Positions 26,755 through 36,531 of a stretch of 64,000 nucleotides of DNA are shown here, one piece after another. Under the pieces are notes generated by a model. The model worked only from the letters and a program-made list of their open reading frames with translations, had not been told where the DNA came from and ran no database searches. Numbering within the stretch: the stretch's first letter is position 1; every line of letters begins with the position of its first letter. Where the stretch lies: contig NZ_CP127247.1 of assembly GCF_030285785.1 (NCBI RefSeq), positions 4,735,501 through 4,799,500 of the forward strand, read 5' to 3'. Source of the DNA: Parasedimentitalea psychrophila (GTDB taxonomy: Bacteria; Pseudomonadota; Alphaproteobacteria; Rhodobacterales; Rhodobacteraceae). Made by a program: the position numbers and the translations under genes.

Positions 26755-27456
26755 CTAGATCAGCGCACCGCGCGGCACATCGTCGGGCACATCGTTTGGT
26801 GCAAAAGGTTCAATCAGTTCGGGCCCCGTTGCACGGTTTGAATTGACCGCTGGATCGACCCGGTGAAACTCCAGCAAATCCTCGGCGCCCGGCTGCATCA
26901 GGGTCGCCGCGCCCGGCCCCGCCTCGCCAAGCCAGAGCGCCCAGTCCGCTGGCTCCAGAATCAGCGGCATCCGGTGGTGCAGGGTTGATATAGTTTGATT
27001 GGCACCGGTGGTGACGATGGCACAGCTGTTGATCGGGTCATCCTGACCCCAGCTTTGCCAGATCCCGGCAAAGGCCAGCGGTGCGCCGTCCCGGCGCTGA
27101 ATATACCACGGCAATCTGTGGTCCTGATCGTCCTTGGTCCATTCATAAAACCCACTGACCGGGATCAGGCACCGGCACTCACGGCAGGCTTTGGCAAAGG
27201 CAGGCTTTTGCGCCAGGGTCTCTGCCCTCGCATTAATCAGCAACGGACCAGCCGAGACGGTCTGGTACCAGTGCGGCAGAAACCCCCAGCGCATCGAGAC
27301 CAGTTGCCGCCCGGTGGCGCCGGATTGCACCACATGCACCGCAGTGGTGGGACAGACATTGAAATTTGGCACTGCTGGCAAATTATTGGCAGGTTGCGCC
27401 GCAAACAGCTGCGCCATGGCGTCATTTGGAAGGGTGATGGCAAAGCGTCCGCACAT
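26755..27456 (-). CDS. yedK: SRAP-domain protein (YedK/HMCES), abasic-site DNA-protein crosslinker
   Basis: 233 aa. It begins MCGRF, so Cys2 is the catalytic residue that forms a thiazolidine with abasic sites after Met removal. The other conserved residues are visible: the Asn of INARAET, the Glu in SGFYEW and the His in LHHRMPLIL. It protects abasic sites in single-stranded DNA at replication forks. Length is normal. It ends nine bases from the marR stop, with no terminator obvious. Confidence 0.93.
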   Translation of the reverse strand: MCGRFAITLPNDAMAQLFAAQPANNLPAVPNFNVCPTTAVHVVQSGATGRQLVSMRWGFLPHWYQTVSAGPLLINARAETLAQKPAFAKACRECRCLIPVSGFYEWTKDDQDHRLPWYIQRRDGAPLAFAGIWQSWGQDDPINSCAIVTTGANQTISTLHHRMPLILEPADWALWLGEAGPGAATLMQPGAEDLLEFHRVDPAVNSNRATGPELIEPFAPNDVPDDVPRGALI

Positions 27457-27522
27457 GGGGCCAGACTAGCGTGACCTGTTGCCCGCGTCAGCCATCATTT
27501 TGCCTGCGGTCAAACAAACAAA

Positions 27523-27552
27523 AGACCCCGCCAGATTGTTCCGGCGGGGTCT
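27523..27552 (-). terminator. Rho-independent terminator of the 5'-nucleotidase gene
   Basis: A perfect 10-bp GC-rich stem (27523-27532 with 27543-27552) lies just past the nucleotidase stop. Read on the minus strand it is followed by TTTTGTTTGTTTG, a good T-rich tail. Confidence 0.88.
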
Positions 27553-27573
27553 GTGAATCACATTCAAATGCGA

Positions 27574-29151
27574 TTATTTTTGTGCGATACGCCCATCGAC
27601 ATATGGCGTATAGGGCGAGTTTACCGCCATGTATTCCGCCAGAACATCAGCCAGATCTGGGCCGAAATCATAGGCATTCTTGTCGTCGCCGGCGAACATC
27701 TTGTAGCCGTCACCGCCGCCGCGCACATAGTTGTTGGTCACAACCATGTAGGTCTTGGCCGGATCAACCGCAACGTAGCCGTCGCCATCGGCAACCATGA
27801 CGTCCTGAACACGGCCCTCGCCGGCCGCAACGCTTGCGTCCCAAGTGAACTTGATGCCGGCAACCTGTGGAAAGCGGCCCTTGACCTCTTCTACCTGGCT
27901 CACACCGTTTTCAAGCGCCGCAACCAGGGTCGCGCCGTCCAGTTCAAAAGTTGACAGGGTGTTCTGGAACGGCAGCACCGACAGCACTTCGCCCATAGTG
28001 ACCTGACCCGACTCTAGGCTGGCACGAATGCCGCCTGAGTTGGCAATGGCCACGGTCACGCCCTGATCCTTGACCCGTGCCAGCATAGCATCCGCGACAA
28101 GATTGCCCATCTGGCACTCCTGAATACGGCAGGTAGCCCGGTCGCCATTGATCGCCTCAGCCGACTCGGCCACCACCTTGGTGCGGATCTCGTCCAGCGG
28201 TGTGCCCAGCTCGGCAATACGGGCAACGGTGGCTTCGTCTTCGGCCACCGAGGCGTCCATGCTCAGCGGCTCACCAGCGGCCTGAACCACATTGCCAGCG
28301 TCATCAAAGGTCACGTTCAGCTCGCCCAGGAACTTGCCATAGGCATAGGCCTGCACGATGGCGGTATCATTGACCATGGTTGGATAGGGGCCAACGGCGC
28401 GGTCGGACACGTTTGACAGGTAGCTGTTCGAGTGGCCGCCGACGATCACATCCACACCAGTAGTTTCCGCCGCAACCTTTTGGTCCACAACATAGCCCGA
28501 GTGGCTGAGCACGATGATCTTATTGACGCCTTCAGCGGTCAGCCGGTCCACTTCGGCCTGAACCGCAGCAACCGGATCGCCAAAGGTGATGTTCTTGCCG
28601 GGGCTGGCCAGATCATGGGTGTCTTCTGGTGTCAGACCAATCAGGCCGATCTTCTCGCCGCCGCGTTCAATAACGGTGGATTTTTGCAGCACACCGTCCA
28701 ACATCGGCTCAGCACTGACGTCAGCGTTGGACATCAGTACCGGGAAATCAAGCGCATCCATGAATCCGCGCAGCACTTCGGGGCCATCGTCGAACTCGTG
28801 GTTGCCGACGGTCATGCCGTCATAGGCCAGCTTGTTCATGAACTCGGCGGCCATTTTGCCCTTGTAGTAGGTATAGAACAGCGAGCCCTGGAACTGGTCG
28901 CCGCCGCTGACCAGGATAGAGTTATTGGACCGGGCACGGGCGTCAGCGATGGCTGTCACCAGGCGGGCGGTGCCACCAAAACATTTGCCCTCGGCATTGT
29001 CGCCGTCGCGGCAGCCGCTGTCATACTTGCTGACCGGCTCAAACCGGGAATGGAAGTCATTGGTGTGCAGAATGGTCAGGTTATAATCCGCAGCCGCCAT
29101 CCCGGCGGTCATCCCCAAGGCAGCGACAGAACTCAGAATTCGCATCATCAT
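27574..29151 (-). CDS. Secreted bifunctional 5'-nucleotidase / 2',3'-cyclic phosphodiesterase (UshA-like)
   Basis: 525 aa with a signal peptide cleaved near AMAAA. The N-terminal metallophosphatase domain has LTILHTNDFHSR, GGDQFQGS, TVGNHEFDDG and IVGGHSNSY, which supply the dinuclear metal ligands. The C-terminal substrate domain has ANSGGIRASL and TNNYVRGGGDGY. It hydrolyses extracellular nucleotides to nucleosides, a source of phosphate and of substrate for the salvage operon at 49.8-55.4 kb. GGGAGAG lies upstream of three consecutive ATGs; the first is used. Confidence 0.92.
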   Translation of the reverse strand: MMMRILSSVAALGMTAGMAAADYNLTILHTNDFHSRFEPVSKYDSGCRDGDNAEGKCFGGTARLVTAIADARARSNNSILVSGGDQFQGSLFYTYYKGKMAAEFMNKLAYDGMTVGNHEFDDGPEVLRGFMDALDFPVLMSNADVSAEPMLDGVLQKSTVIERGGEKIGLIGLTPEDTHDLASPGKNITFGDPVAAVQAEVDRLTAEGVNKIIVLSHSGYVVDQKVAAETTGVDVIVGGHSNSYLSNVSDRAVGPYPTMVNDTAIVQAYAYGKFLGELNVTFDDAGNVVQAAGEPLSMDASVAEDEATVARIAELGTPLDEIRTKVVAESAEAINGDRATCRIQECQMGNLVADAMLARVKDQGVTVAIANSGGIRASLESGQVTMGEVLSVLPFQNTLSTFELDGATLVAALENGVSQVEEVKGRFPQVAGIKFTWDASVAAGEGRVQDVMVADGDGYVAVDPAKTYMVVTNNYVRGGGDGYKMFAGDDKNAYDFGPDLADVLAEYMAVNSPYTPYVDGRIAQK

Positions 29152-29408
29152 AATTAAACTCTCCCAGTTTTTATTTTTTTTCGCCCTTTAGGCGCGCGTG
29201 GCTACGCCGACATAAGGGAATAGGACATAGTTGCGTCCGGCTTCTGAAATCGCAAGGGTATTGTCACGGCAGCCAGCCACAGCGGTCAGTTACGCAGTCT
29301 GCGTGACGGTGCCATGACAGGCAGGTCAGGTCAGGGGGAAAAGCAGGGTTTTTGACGCAACCGCGCCAATGGCTTGACCCGGAGGCAGCCGCAGGGCATC
29401 AGGCAATC

Positions 29409-29747
29409 ATGCTGATATACAAAATCTTCCGTGCCGACGAATGGGCGGCATTCGACTCTCAGGGGGAAACTCTGGGCGCCGCAATCGACCTGTCTGATGG
29501 GTTCATTCATTTCTCCACGGCTGAACAGGCCGCAGAAACCGCCGCCAAGCATTTTGCCGGGGTCCAGGGGCTGATGCTGCTGGCCTTTGAGACCGACAGG
29601 CTGGGCGAGGCCCTGGAGTGGGAGGTGTCGCGCGGCGATGCGCTGTTCCCGCATCTGTACCGAGCGCTGAAACGCAGTGAGCTGATCTGGGTGAAACCGC
29701 TGCCGCTGGTCGATGGCGTGCATCAGTTTCCGGCAGGCATGGCATGA
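29409..29747 (+). CDS. DUF952-domain protein
   Basis: 112 aa. The DUF952 pattern is clear: [15 protein letters not shown], then [20 protein letters not shown] and [19 protein letters not shown]. The fold is ART-like with conserved His residues, but no activity is established. The start at 29409 fits the domain; the frame is open from 29352. It overlaps pyrD by four bases, an arrangement I recall in other Rhodobacteraceae. Confidence 0.88.
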   Translation: MLIYKIFRADEWAAFDSQGETLGAAIDLSDGFIHFSTAEQAAETAAKHFAGVQGLMLLAFETDRLGEALEWEVSRGDALFPHLYRALKRSELIWVKPLPLVDGVHQFPAGMA

Positions 29748-30802
29748 ACCTGATCGAAACACTGGGCCTGAAGGCGCTGCATCAACTGGACCCCGAAACC
29801 GCGCATGGGCTGTCTATCAAGGCGTTGAAACTGGGTCTGGTCGCAACCCCCGGCCCGGTGACCTCATCGCGATTGAAAACCACGCTGGCGGGGATTGAGC
29901 TGCCCAACCCGGTGGGTCTGGCCGCCGGGTTTGACAAAAACGCCGAAGTGCTGGCGCCATTGGCGCAGTCAGGGTTTGGCTTTATCGAGGTTGGCGCCGC
30001 TACCCCGCGCCCGCAACCGGGCAATCCCAGGCCACGTCTGTTCCGGCTGACCGAGGACGCGGCGGCGATCAACCGCTTTGGCTTTAACAATCAGGGCATG
30101 GAGCAGATCGCCCAGCGCCTGTCGCAGCGTCCCAGGGATGCGGTGATTGGACTGAACCTTGGTGCCAACAAAGACAGCGATGACCGCGCCAGCGATTTTG
30201 CCCGCGTGTTGCAGCATTGCGGCGCGCATCTGGATTTCGCCACCGTCAATGTGTCCTCTCCCAACACCGAAAAGCTGCGCGATCTGCAGGGCAAAACGGC
30301 CTTGACCGCCTTGCTGAGTGGCGTGATCGACACCCGCAACGCTCTGAAGCGCAAGATCCCGGTGTTCCTGAAAATCGCCCCGGATCTGACGATTGATGAG
30401 CTGCGCGATATTGCCGAAGTGGCGCGTGAGACCGGCATTGATGCGGTGATCACCACCAATACCACCCTGTCGCGTGACGGCTTGCAAAGCGCCCAAAAGG
30501 CCGAGGCCGGCGGGCTGTCTGGCGCGCCACTGTTTGAGAAATCAACCCGCGTGTTGGCGCAGCTGTCGCAGCTGCTGGACGGTCAGATCCCACTGATCGG
30601 CGTTGGCGGCATCAGCACGGCTGAACAGGCCTATGCCAAGATCTGTGCCGGGGCCAGCGCGGTGCAGCTTTATACGGCACTGGTCTATCATGGCCTGTCC
30701 CTGGCGGGTGAGATTGCCCGTGGATTGGATGATCTGCTGGCGCGGGATGGCTTTGACACCGTGGCGCAGGCTGTCGGCAGTAAACGAGGCGATTGGCTGT
30801 GA
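29744..30802 (+). CDS. pyrD: Quinone-dependent dihydroorotate dehydrogenase (class 2)
   Basis: 352 aa. It oxidises dihydroorotate to orotate and reduces quinone at the inner membrane. Seen are the membrane-associating N-terminus, the FMN site ([21 protein letters not shown]), the catalytic Ser in [16 protein letters not shown], and [12 protein letters not shown] with the C-terminal phosphate loop. Overlaps DUF952 (ATGA) and arsC (GTGA). Confidence 0.97.
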   Translation: MNLIETLGLKALHQLDPETAHGLSIKALKLGLVATPGPVTSSRLKTTLAGIELPNPVGLAAGFDKNAEVLAPLAQSGFGFIEVGAATPRPQPGNPRPRLFRLTEDAAAINRFGFNNQGMEQIAQRLSQRPRDAVIGLNLGANKDSDDRASDFARVLQHCGAHLDFATVNVSSPNTEKLRDLQGKTALTALLSGVIDTRNALKRKIPVFLKIAPDLTIDELRDIAEVARETGIDAVITTNTTLSRDGLQSAQKAEAGGLSGAPLFEKSTRVLAQLSQLLDGQIPLIGVGGISTAEQAYAKICAGASAVQLYTALVYHGLSLAGEIARGLDDLLARDGFDTVAQAVGSKRGDWL

Positions 30803-31140
30803 TCACCTATTGGCACAATCCGCGCTGCTCCAAATCCCGCGCCGGGCTGGCCCTGTTGCAAGACAAGGGCGTCGAGGTCCGGCAGCGGCTTTACCTGTCT
30901 GATCCCCCCAGCCTGGGCGAGATCAAACGGGTTCAGGCGCTGTTGGGGGGCGGGGCAGTGGATATGATGCGCGCCAAAGACCCGCTGTTCACAGAGTTGC
31001 GGCTGAGCAGAGATACGCCCGAGGCGGAGTTGCAGGCGGCTATGGCCACGCATACGGCGCTGATTGAGCGACCAATTGCGATTGCCGGTGATCGCGCCGT
31101 GATTGGTCGCCCGACCGAAGCAATTGAGACCCTTCTATAG
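30799..31140 (+). CDS. arsC: ArsC-family reductase (glutaredoxin-linked arsenate reductase or YfgD-like)
   Basis: 113 aa in the thioredoxin fold with the catalytic Cys in [11 protein letters not shown] and the arginine-containing [19 protein letters not shown]. The GTG at 30799 overlaps the pyrD stop and is preferred over the TTG two codons earlier. Lack of arsenic-export genes nearby means a housekeeping redox role is as likely as arsenate resistance. Confidence 0.85.
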   Translation: MITYWHNPRCSKSRAGLALLQDKGVEVRQRLYLSDPPSLGEIKRVQALLGGGAVDMMRAKDPLFTELRLSRDTPEAELQAAMATHTALIERPIAIAGDRAVIGRPTEAIETLL

Positions 31141-31152
31141 CCAAACTCAGAG

Positions 31153-32478
31153 TTAGGCGGCGCGGGATTCGAGCGCGGGGTATCGCACCCCCAAACTGAT
31201 CCCGCGCGCCACAAAGGATATCAGCAGCGCCAGCCACAACCCGTGGTTTCCCAACATCGGCAGCAGCACTGCGACAGATGCGGCGTAGATGCCAAAGCTG
31301 ACCAGCATCATATTGCGCATATCGCGGGTGGCGGTGGCGCCGATAAAAATCCCGTCCAGCATCCAGGCGGCCCAGCCCAGCGGCGGCGCCAGCACCATAT
31401 AGGGCAGATAGACACGGGCCACCTCGCGGACCTCCGCAGAGGTGGCCATAAGGTCGATGATCATCCCACCCGACAGGGCAAAGACAATCGCCAATACGAT
31501 AACCACCACCAACCCCCAGAAGCTGGTCAGCCCGGCACTGCGGCGCAGGCGGTGGCGTTGGCCAGCGCCAACCGCCTGCCCCACCAGAGTTTCGGCGGCA
31601 AAGGCAAAGCCGTCCATGCCGTAGGCAGTTATCATCAGGAACTGCAACAACACCTGATTGGCGGCCAGCACCACATCGCCAAACCCGGACCCAAAGAACA
31701 GAAAGGCGACAAACATCGCCTGCAGCAGCAGTGAGCGGACCAGAATATCGCCATTGACCATGGCCATGTGCCGCAGCCGAACCCGGTCAAGAACCTGCGC
31801 CCAGTTGTGCCAGTCCGGCATTTGCAGGACGCCTCGGCAGAACCACATGCCCAAGGCCAGCCCCGACCACTCGGCCAGGAACGTGGCATAGGCAACCCCG
31901 TTCACCCCCCAGCCCAATTGCAGGACGAACCACAGATCCAGCAGGATATTGACGCCATTCATCCACAGTTGCAGCACCAAAACGGCACGGGTGCGCTCTT
32001 GGGCGATCAACCACCCGGTGATGCCATACAGACCAATTGCTGCCGGTGCCGACCAGACCCGGATACGCAGATAGTCCTGCGCCAGGCTCTCGACCTCGGG
32101 TGTTGCCGGGGCCAGTTGGAAGGATAGATAGAACAGCGGTGCCTGCAACAGGATCAGCGCCAGACCGGCGCCAAAGCCGATCAACAATGCGCGGGTCAAC
32201 AGCGCCGCCACTTCGCCGCGCTCCCCCGCCCCCAAGGCCTGACTGGTCAGCCCCACTGTGCCCATGCGCAGGAAACCAAACATCCAGTACAGCGCCGACA
32301 GAATGATCGCGCCGATGCCCACCGCCCCAATCGGTGCGGCGGCGCCCAACTGGCCAACCACACCGGTGTCCACGGCACCCAGAATGGGCACCGTGGCATT
32401 GGACAGCACAATCGGCAGCGCGATTTTCAGCACCCGGCGATGGGTTAGCGGAGAGGCGTCAGCCCTGTTTGGCGTCAC
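31153..32478 (-). CDS. MATE-family (DinF-like) multidrug efflux transporter
   Basis: 441 aa with twelve predicted membrane segments. The MATE signature is visible in ALPIVLSNATVPILGAVDTG and FAAETLVGQAVGAG. It probably exports organic cations using a proton or sodium gradient; substrate unknown. Its start lies 20 bp inside the upstream thioesterase gene, so it is the last gene of a three-gene unit; it ends 12 bp from convergent arsC. Confidence 0.9.
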   Translation of the reverse strand: MTPNRADASPLTHRRVLKIALPIVLSNATVPILGAVDTGVVGQLGAAAPIGAVGIGAIILSALYWMFGFLRMGTVGLTSQALGAGERGEVAALLTRALLIGFGAGLALILLQAPLFYLSFQLAPATPEVESLAQDYLRIRVWSAPAAIGLYGITGWLIAQERTRAVLVLQLWMNGVNILLDLWFVLQLGWGVNGVAYATFLAEWSGLALGMWFCRGVLQMPDWHNWAQVLDRVRLRHMAMVNGDILVRSLLLQAMFVAFLFFGSGFGDVVLAANQVLLQFLMITAYGMDGFAFAAETLVGQAVGAGQRHRLRRSAGLTSFWGLVVVIVLAIVFALSGGMIIDLMATSAEVREVARVYLPYMVLAPPLGWAAWMLDGIFIGATATRDMRNMMLVSFGIYAASVAVLLPMLGNHGLWLALLISFVARGISLGVRYPALESRAA

Positions 32479-32989
32479 GCTTGTCTTCCCCCTGCGGCAT
32501 CAGGAAGTGACCCACCGCCTGGGCAAAGGGCCTGGTCTTGTGATCTTGCCAGGCCTCAACCCGGACACTGGCGAACCGGCGCCCGGAGCGGGCCACGGTG
32601 GCGCGGGCATAGGCGTCGCGCGGCAGGCCCGAGCGCAGGTAATCAACGGTAAAGTCGATGGTCTTTGGCTGCCGGGGCAGCTTGCCTGCGGTCATATCAG
32701 CCGGGTCCAGCTCTCCCGCCTCGATCTTGGGCCAGACATGCATCCAGTTCAGCGCCATCATTGCGGTCATTTCCAGAAACGCCGCCGTGGCGCCACCATG
32801 CAATGCGGGCAGGAAGGGATTGCCGATCAGTTTCTGGTCAAAGTTCATCTGGCCTGTCAGCTCATCGCCGCGACGGTCAAAGCTGATGTTCAGAAACTGA
32901 ATGTAAGGCACCGAGGCCACCAAGGCCGCCAGCGCCGCATCGCGACGCTGTTTGACTACTTGTACGGGTTCGGGACGCGGGCGGCTCAA
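32459..32989 (-). CDS. PaaI-type hotdog thioesterase (second of a pair)
   Basis: 176 aa with the hotdog fold and active-site segment NPFLPALHGGATAAFLEMTAM. The normal HGG helix is kept. It probably cleaves acyl- or aryl-CoA esters. Four-base overlap with the upstream paralog suggests that the two are made together and may form a heteromer. An N-terminal Arg/Pro-rich extension of ~20 residues is not in the family core. Confidence 0.85.
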   Translation of the reverse strand: MSRPRPEPVQVVKQRRDAALAALVASVPYIQFLNISFDRRGDELTGQMNFDQKLIGNPFLPALHGGATAAFLEMTAMMALNWMHVWPKIEAGELDPADMTAGKLPRQPKTIDFTVDYLRSGLPRDAYARATVARSGRRFASVRVEAWQDHKTRPFAQAVGHFLMPQGEDKRDAKQG

Positions 32990-33408
32990 AACTTGGCCTC
33001 CACGGAAAAGGCAGCTGTTGCCGTTGCAACCGGGCGATCGCGGTCGTCATCCATCGCAACCGCCCGCACAAAGGCAACATTGCGGCTGATATGATGGCAG
33101 GTGGCCTTGGTCAGGATCGTCTGTCCCGGCGTGGCAGGGCGCATGTATTCGATCCGCAAATCAATGGTGGCAGTACCGCCCGGCGCATCCGGGTGGCACA
33201 TCACGGCGGCGCCGCAACAGGTGTCCATCAGCGCCGACACCGCGCCGCCGTGAATGACCCCGGTGTCGGGATCGCCAATCAGTTTGACATCATAGGGCAT
33301 GGAAATTTCGGCCATTCCATTGCCGATGCTTTGCAACACCAAACCCAGCTCCTGAGCATGTGGAATCACCTCAATAAACTGGCGTGCCAATTGCGTTTTA
33401 TCGCCCAT
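32986..33408 (-). CDS. PaaI-type hotdog thioesterase (first of a pair)
   Basis: 140 aa, standard PaaI length, with DPDTGVIHGGAVSALMDTCCG as active-site helix and ATIDLRIEYMRPA as the strand after it. First gene of the unit thioesterase-thioesterase-MATE. The pair next to fatty-acid regulators fits removal of stalled CoA esters; substrates are not known. Confidence 0.9.
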   Translation of the reverse strand: MGDKTQLARQFIEVIPHAQELGLVLQSIGNGMAEISMPYDVKLIGDPDTGVIHGGAVSALMDTCCGAAVMCHPDAPGGTATIDLRIEYMRPATPGQTILTKATCHHISRNVAFVRAVAMDDDRDRPVATATAAFSVEAKF

Positions 33409-33527
33409 GCCGCTCTCCTTTTCGTTATACGCACAGCTTAATGCGCAATGGTCTGGTCATAGAGCAACCGCACCTGTTGCACTACCCAAAACAAGTGCCT
33501 AGGTTGCCCAAAAAAGGGGGATGGTGG

Positions 33528-33896
33528 ATGACCGAAACAAGATTGTCATTCAAAGAAATGTGCGCGGCGTTTGATGTGACGCCACGTACCCTTCGATATT
33601 ATGAATACATAGAACTGCTGCACCCCGACCGCGAAGGCCGCTCGCGGTTTTACACCACCCGCGAACGGGCGCGGATGAAGCTGATCATGCGGGGCCGCAA
33701 ATTTGGATTTCAGCTGGAAGAAATACGCCAATGGCTGATGATTTATGAAAACGAAGGCGATCAGGCCCAGGCGCAGGCGTTTCTGGAAATGGCCGACCGG
33801 CAGATGATCGAACTCACAAAGCAGCGTGAACAACTGGAAGACGCGATGACTGAGCTCAGCTCGTTGCGCGAAACAACAGCCCGCAGTCTGTCGTAA
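33528..33896 (+). CDS. MerR-family regulator (first of two paralogs)
   Basis: 122 aa: winged HTH (FKEMCAAFDVTPRTLRYYEY), wing with GRSRFYTTRERARMKLIM, then the dimerisation coiled coil. No metal or drug-binding C-terminal domain is present. It is closely similar to the MerR protein at 34217. Relatives (LiuR/PsrA-like MerR group) control acyl-CoA and branched-chain degradation genes. The ATG at 33528 follows GGGGG and an out-of-frame ATG; the longer frame upstream is not protein-like. Confidence 0.85.
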   Translation: MTETRLSFKEMCAAFDVTPRTLRYYEYIELLHPDREGRSRFYTTRERARMKLIMRGRKFGFQLEEIRQWLMIYENEGDQAQAQAFLEMADRQMIELTKQREQLEDAMTELSSLRETTARSLS

Positions 33897-33930
33897 AAAC
33901 GCCGACCACCTCGGCAAGCGCGCCTGACCT

Positions 33931-33955
33931 AGCCCCGCCCCAAGCGGGGCTTTTG
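33931..33955 (+). terminator. Rho-independent terminator of the first merR gene
   Basis: An 8-bp stem AGCCCCGC/GCGGGGCT (33931-33938 with 33944-33951) with a 5-nt loop is followed by TTTTGTATTTTT. It separates the two paralogous regulators. Confidence 0.88.
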
Positions 33956-34100
33956 TATTTTTCGGGATCAATTTCCAGCCCGGAAAAGAGCCCGCCGCCT
34001 GGTCAGACCGGTTCGAAATCGGCGAAAATCCTTATTCTGTTAAGCAATTTGGCTCTTTTTTGACCAAATCACCGAAACGACGCCACGTCACATCCGCCGG

Positions 34101-34131
34101 ACCCTACGTCACAAAGCAGCTGACGTAGGGT
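34101..34131. promoter_or_regulatory. Perfect dyad, 11-bp arms, upstream of second merR
   Basis: ACCCTACGTCA (34101-34111) is exactly inverted at 34121-34131 with a 9-bp spacer. The half-site TACGTCA recurs at the adjacent palindrome. It is a strong operator candidate for the MerR proteins encoded on either side. Confidence 0.7.
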
Positions 34132-34136
34132 ATAAC

Positions 34137-34150
34137 TTACGTCAACGTAA
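34137..34150. promoter_or_regulatory. ACGT-type palindrome TTACGT-CA-ACGTAA, LiuR-like operator
   Basis: A perfect 14-bp palindrome (6-bp arms, 2-bp centre) lies 67 bp upstream of the second merR start, 5 bp after the larger dyad. The form recalls LiuR-type MerR operators of acyl-CoA pathways; autoregulation of merR and control of the beta-oxidation operon are likely. Confidence 0.7.
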
Positions 34151-34216
34151 AGCCTGTGCTGTAAGCAAACTCGAACAACTCAGCCAATGGCGACACCAGC
34201 AGCGAGAGTGACCAAT

Positions 34217-34618
34217 ATGACCGATGTGACTTTGAATATCCGCGAGATGTGCGACGCCTATCAGGTGACTCCGCGCACCCTGCGTTTCTACGAAGCCAAA
34301 GAGCTCCTATTTCCGATCCGCGAGGGTCAGAAACGGTTATTTACCAAGCGCGATCGGGCAAGGTTGAAACTGATCCTGCGCGGCAAGCGGTTTGGCTTTA
34401 GCCTGGAGGAAATCCGTCAGTTGCTGGATCTCTACCATATGGGCGACCAGCAGCACACCCAGCTGTCACGCACCTATGAAATTGCCCGCGAAAGACTGGC
34501 CGACATGGAACGTCAGCGAGACGAGCTGATCGAGGCCATTGATGAGTTGAAAGAACAATTGAAATGGGGCGAGAAAGTTATCGCCTCGGCCAAAAATGGG
34601 CAGCAAGCCGCCGAATAG
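34217..34618 (+). CDS. MerR-family regulator of the beta-oxidation operon
   Basis: 133 aa: HTH ([20 protein letters not shown]), wing ([18 protein letters not shown]) and a long C-terminal coiled coil (residues ~75-125). It lacks an effector domain, so it probably senses acyl-CoA through a small pocket as proposed for LiuR-like members. It precedes the acyl-CoA dehydrogenase gene by 80 bp and is preceded by two strong palindromes. The ATG at 34217 is chosen; ATG at 34187 is possible and would add ten residues. Confidence 0.88.
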   Translation: MTDVTLNIREMCDAYQVTPRTLRFYEAKELLFPIREGQKRLFTKRDRARLKLILRGKRFGFSLEEIRQLLDLYHMGDQQHTQLSRTYEIARERLADMERQRDELIEAIDELKEQLKWGEKVIASAKNGQQAAE

Positions 34619-34698
34619 GCCGCCTGTCCCCGCCGCAAACGGCCCCCAACACCGGGGTCGCCAAAACGTCGCTGTATCGACAGACAAAAGAGGCCCCT

Positions 34699-36480
34699 AT
34701 GCCGGTTTACAACGCCCCCATCAAAGACATGCAATTCCTGTTGCACGACGTGTTGAACGTCACAGGCTCCAGCGTACCCGGCTACGGCGAGCTGGACAGC
34801 GATTTCACCAATGCGGTCCTGCAAGAGGCTGGCAAGATTGCCGGCGAAGTGCTGCAACCGCTGAACGTGGTCGGCGACACCGAGGGCTGCAGGCTGGAAA
34901 ACGGGGTGGTCCGCACCCCCACCGGCTTCAAAGCCGCGCTGGATCAGATGAAAGACGGCGCCTGGACCGGACTGGATATGCCGGAACAATATGGCGGCCA
35001 GAACATGCCTTACGTCATCGGCACCGCCGTCGGCGAAATGTTCTCGGGTGCCAATATGGCCTTTGTAATGTATCAGGGGCTGACCCACGGTGCGGCCTCG
35101 GCCATTCTGGCGCATGGCACTGACGCCCAGAAAGACACCTATCTGCCGAAAATGATCGCCTGCGAGTGGACCGGCACCATGAACCTGACGGAATCGCATT
35201 GTGGCACCGACCTAGGCCTGATGCGCACCAAGGCCGAGCCACAGGACGACGGCAGCTACAAGATCTCCGGCGAAAAAATCTTTATCTCGGCGGGTGAGCA
35301 CGACATGGCCGACAATATCATCCATCTGGTACTGGCCAAGATCCCCGGTGGGCCTGACGGCATCAAGGGCGTGTCGCTGTTCATCGTGCCCAAGTTCATG
35401 GTCAACGAAGACGGCAGCCTGGGCGCCCGCAACGGTGTGTCAGTGGGCAATATCGAAAAGAAAATGGGCATCCACGGCAACTCAACCTGTGTGATGAACT
35501 ACGACGCGGCAACCGGTTATCTGCTGGGCAATGCGCATAAGGGCCTGCGCGCCATGTTCACCATGATGAACGAGGCCCGTCTGGGGGTCGGCATGCAGGG
35601 GGTCGCCCAGGCCGAAGCCGCCTATCAGAACGCGGTTGTTTACGCCAAGGACCGCCTGCAGGGCCGCGATGTCACTGGTATCAAAAACCCAGACGGGCCC
35701 GCCGACCCACTGATCGTGCACCCCGACATCCGCCGCTCGCTGATGGACCAGAAAAGCTTTACCGAGGGCGGCCGCGCCTTCCTGCTGTGGGGGGCCTCGA
35801 TGATCGACGCCGCCCATCGCAGCGGCGACAAGGACGCCGACGGGCTGGTGTCGCTGCTGACCCCGGTGATCAAGGGCTTTTTGACCGACGAAGGCTATGA
35901 CATGACCGTGCGCGCCCAGCAGGTTTACGGCGGTCACGGCTATATCGAAGAGCACGGCATGAGCCAGTTCACCCGCGACGCCCGCATTGCCCAGATCTAT
36001 GAAGGCGCCAACGGCGTGCAGGCGCTGGATCTGGTGGGCCGCAAACTGGCCGCGGACGGTGGCAAGCATGTGATGGCGTTCTTTGCGCTGGTGAAGACCT
36101 TTTGCGCAGAAAACGGCGATATCTCGGATGACTTCAGCGCTGACTTCATCGCTCCGCTGAAAGCGGCGAGCAAGGATCTGCAGGCCGGTGCCATGTATTT
36201 CATGCAAAACGGCATGAAAAACCCCAACAACGCGCTGTCGGGGTCCTATGATTTTATGCACATGTTTGGTCATGTCTGCCTGGGCCTGCTGTGGGCGCAG
36301 ATGGGAAAAGCTGCTTTGGGCGCGCTTGATGCCGGGGCTTCTGACGCGGCGTTCTATGAGACAAAGCTGGCAACAGGCCGGTATTACATGGCACGTCGCC
36401 TACCGGCCACCACCCTGCATCTTGCCCGTATCACCAGCGGCGCAGACACGGTGATGGCGCTGCAGGCTGACCAATTCTAA
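34699..36480 (+). CDS. Acyl-CoA dehydrogenase, long (DmdC/FadE-like) type
   Basis: 593 aa FAD enzyme. Beside the three acyl-CoA dehydrogenase domains it has the extra C-terminal helical domain (about residues 470-593) of the 3-methylmercaptopropionyl-CoA dehydrogenase (DmdC) group. FAD/substrate segments [13 protein letters not shown] and [11 protein letters not shown] are present, and the catalytic Glu is that of [14 protein letters not shown] (about residue 434). With thiolase and FadJ downstream, fatty-acid oxidation is the simplest role; DMSP-linked activity cannot be excluded from sequence alone. The ATG at 34699 has AGAGG upstream; the open frame before it is a shadow of merR. Confidence 0.88.
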   Translation: MPVYNAPIKDMQFLLHDVLNVTGSSVPGYGELDSDFTNAVLQEAGKIAGEVLQPLNVVGDTEGCRLENGVVRTPTGFKAALDQMKDGAWTGLDMPEQYGGQNMPYVIGTAVGEMFSGANMAFVMYQGLTHGAASAILAHGTDAQKDTYLPKMIACEWTGTMNLTESHCGTDLGLMRTKAEPQDDGSYKISGEKIFISAGEHDMADNIIHLVLAKIPGGPDGIKGVSLFIVPKFMVNEDGSLGARNGVSVGNIEKKMGIHGNSTCVMNYDAATGYLLGNAHKGLRAMFTMMNEARLGVGMQGVAQAEAAYQNAVVYAKDRLQGRDVTGIKNPDGPADPLIVHPDIRRSLMDQKSFTEGGRAFLLWGASMIDAAHRSGDKDADGLVSLLTPVIKGFLTDEGYDMTVRAQQVYGGHGYIEEHGMSQFTRDARIAQIYEGANGVQALDLVGRKLAADGGKHVMAFFALVKTFCAENGDISDDFSADFIAPLKAASKDLQAGAMYFMQNGMKNPNNALSGSYDFMHMFGHVCLGLLWAQMGKAALGALDAGASDAAFYETKLATGRYYMARRLPATTLHLARITSGADTVMALQADQF

Positions 36481-36486
36481 CGGGAT

Positions 36487-36504
36487 GGCGGGGATAGCCC
36501 CGCC
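36487..36504 (+). other. Intercistronic hairpin after the first acyl-CoA dehydrogenase
   Basis: GGCGGGG-ATAG-CCCCGCC (7-bp perfect stem) begins seven bases after the stop codon. There is no T-run; it probably stabilises or attenuates the operon mRNA. Confidence 0.55.
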
Positions 36505-36531
36505 CCTTCCACCTAGTTCCAAGGAGCTGAC

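Noticed and set aside
34041-34073. ATTTGG...CCAAAT short stem with internal T-run
   Set aside because: Only a 6-bp stem with the T-run inside the loop; not a credible terminator.
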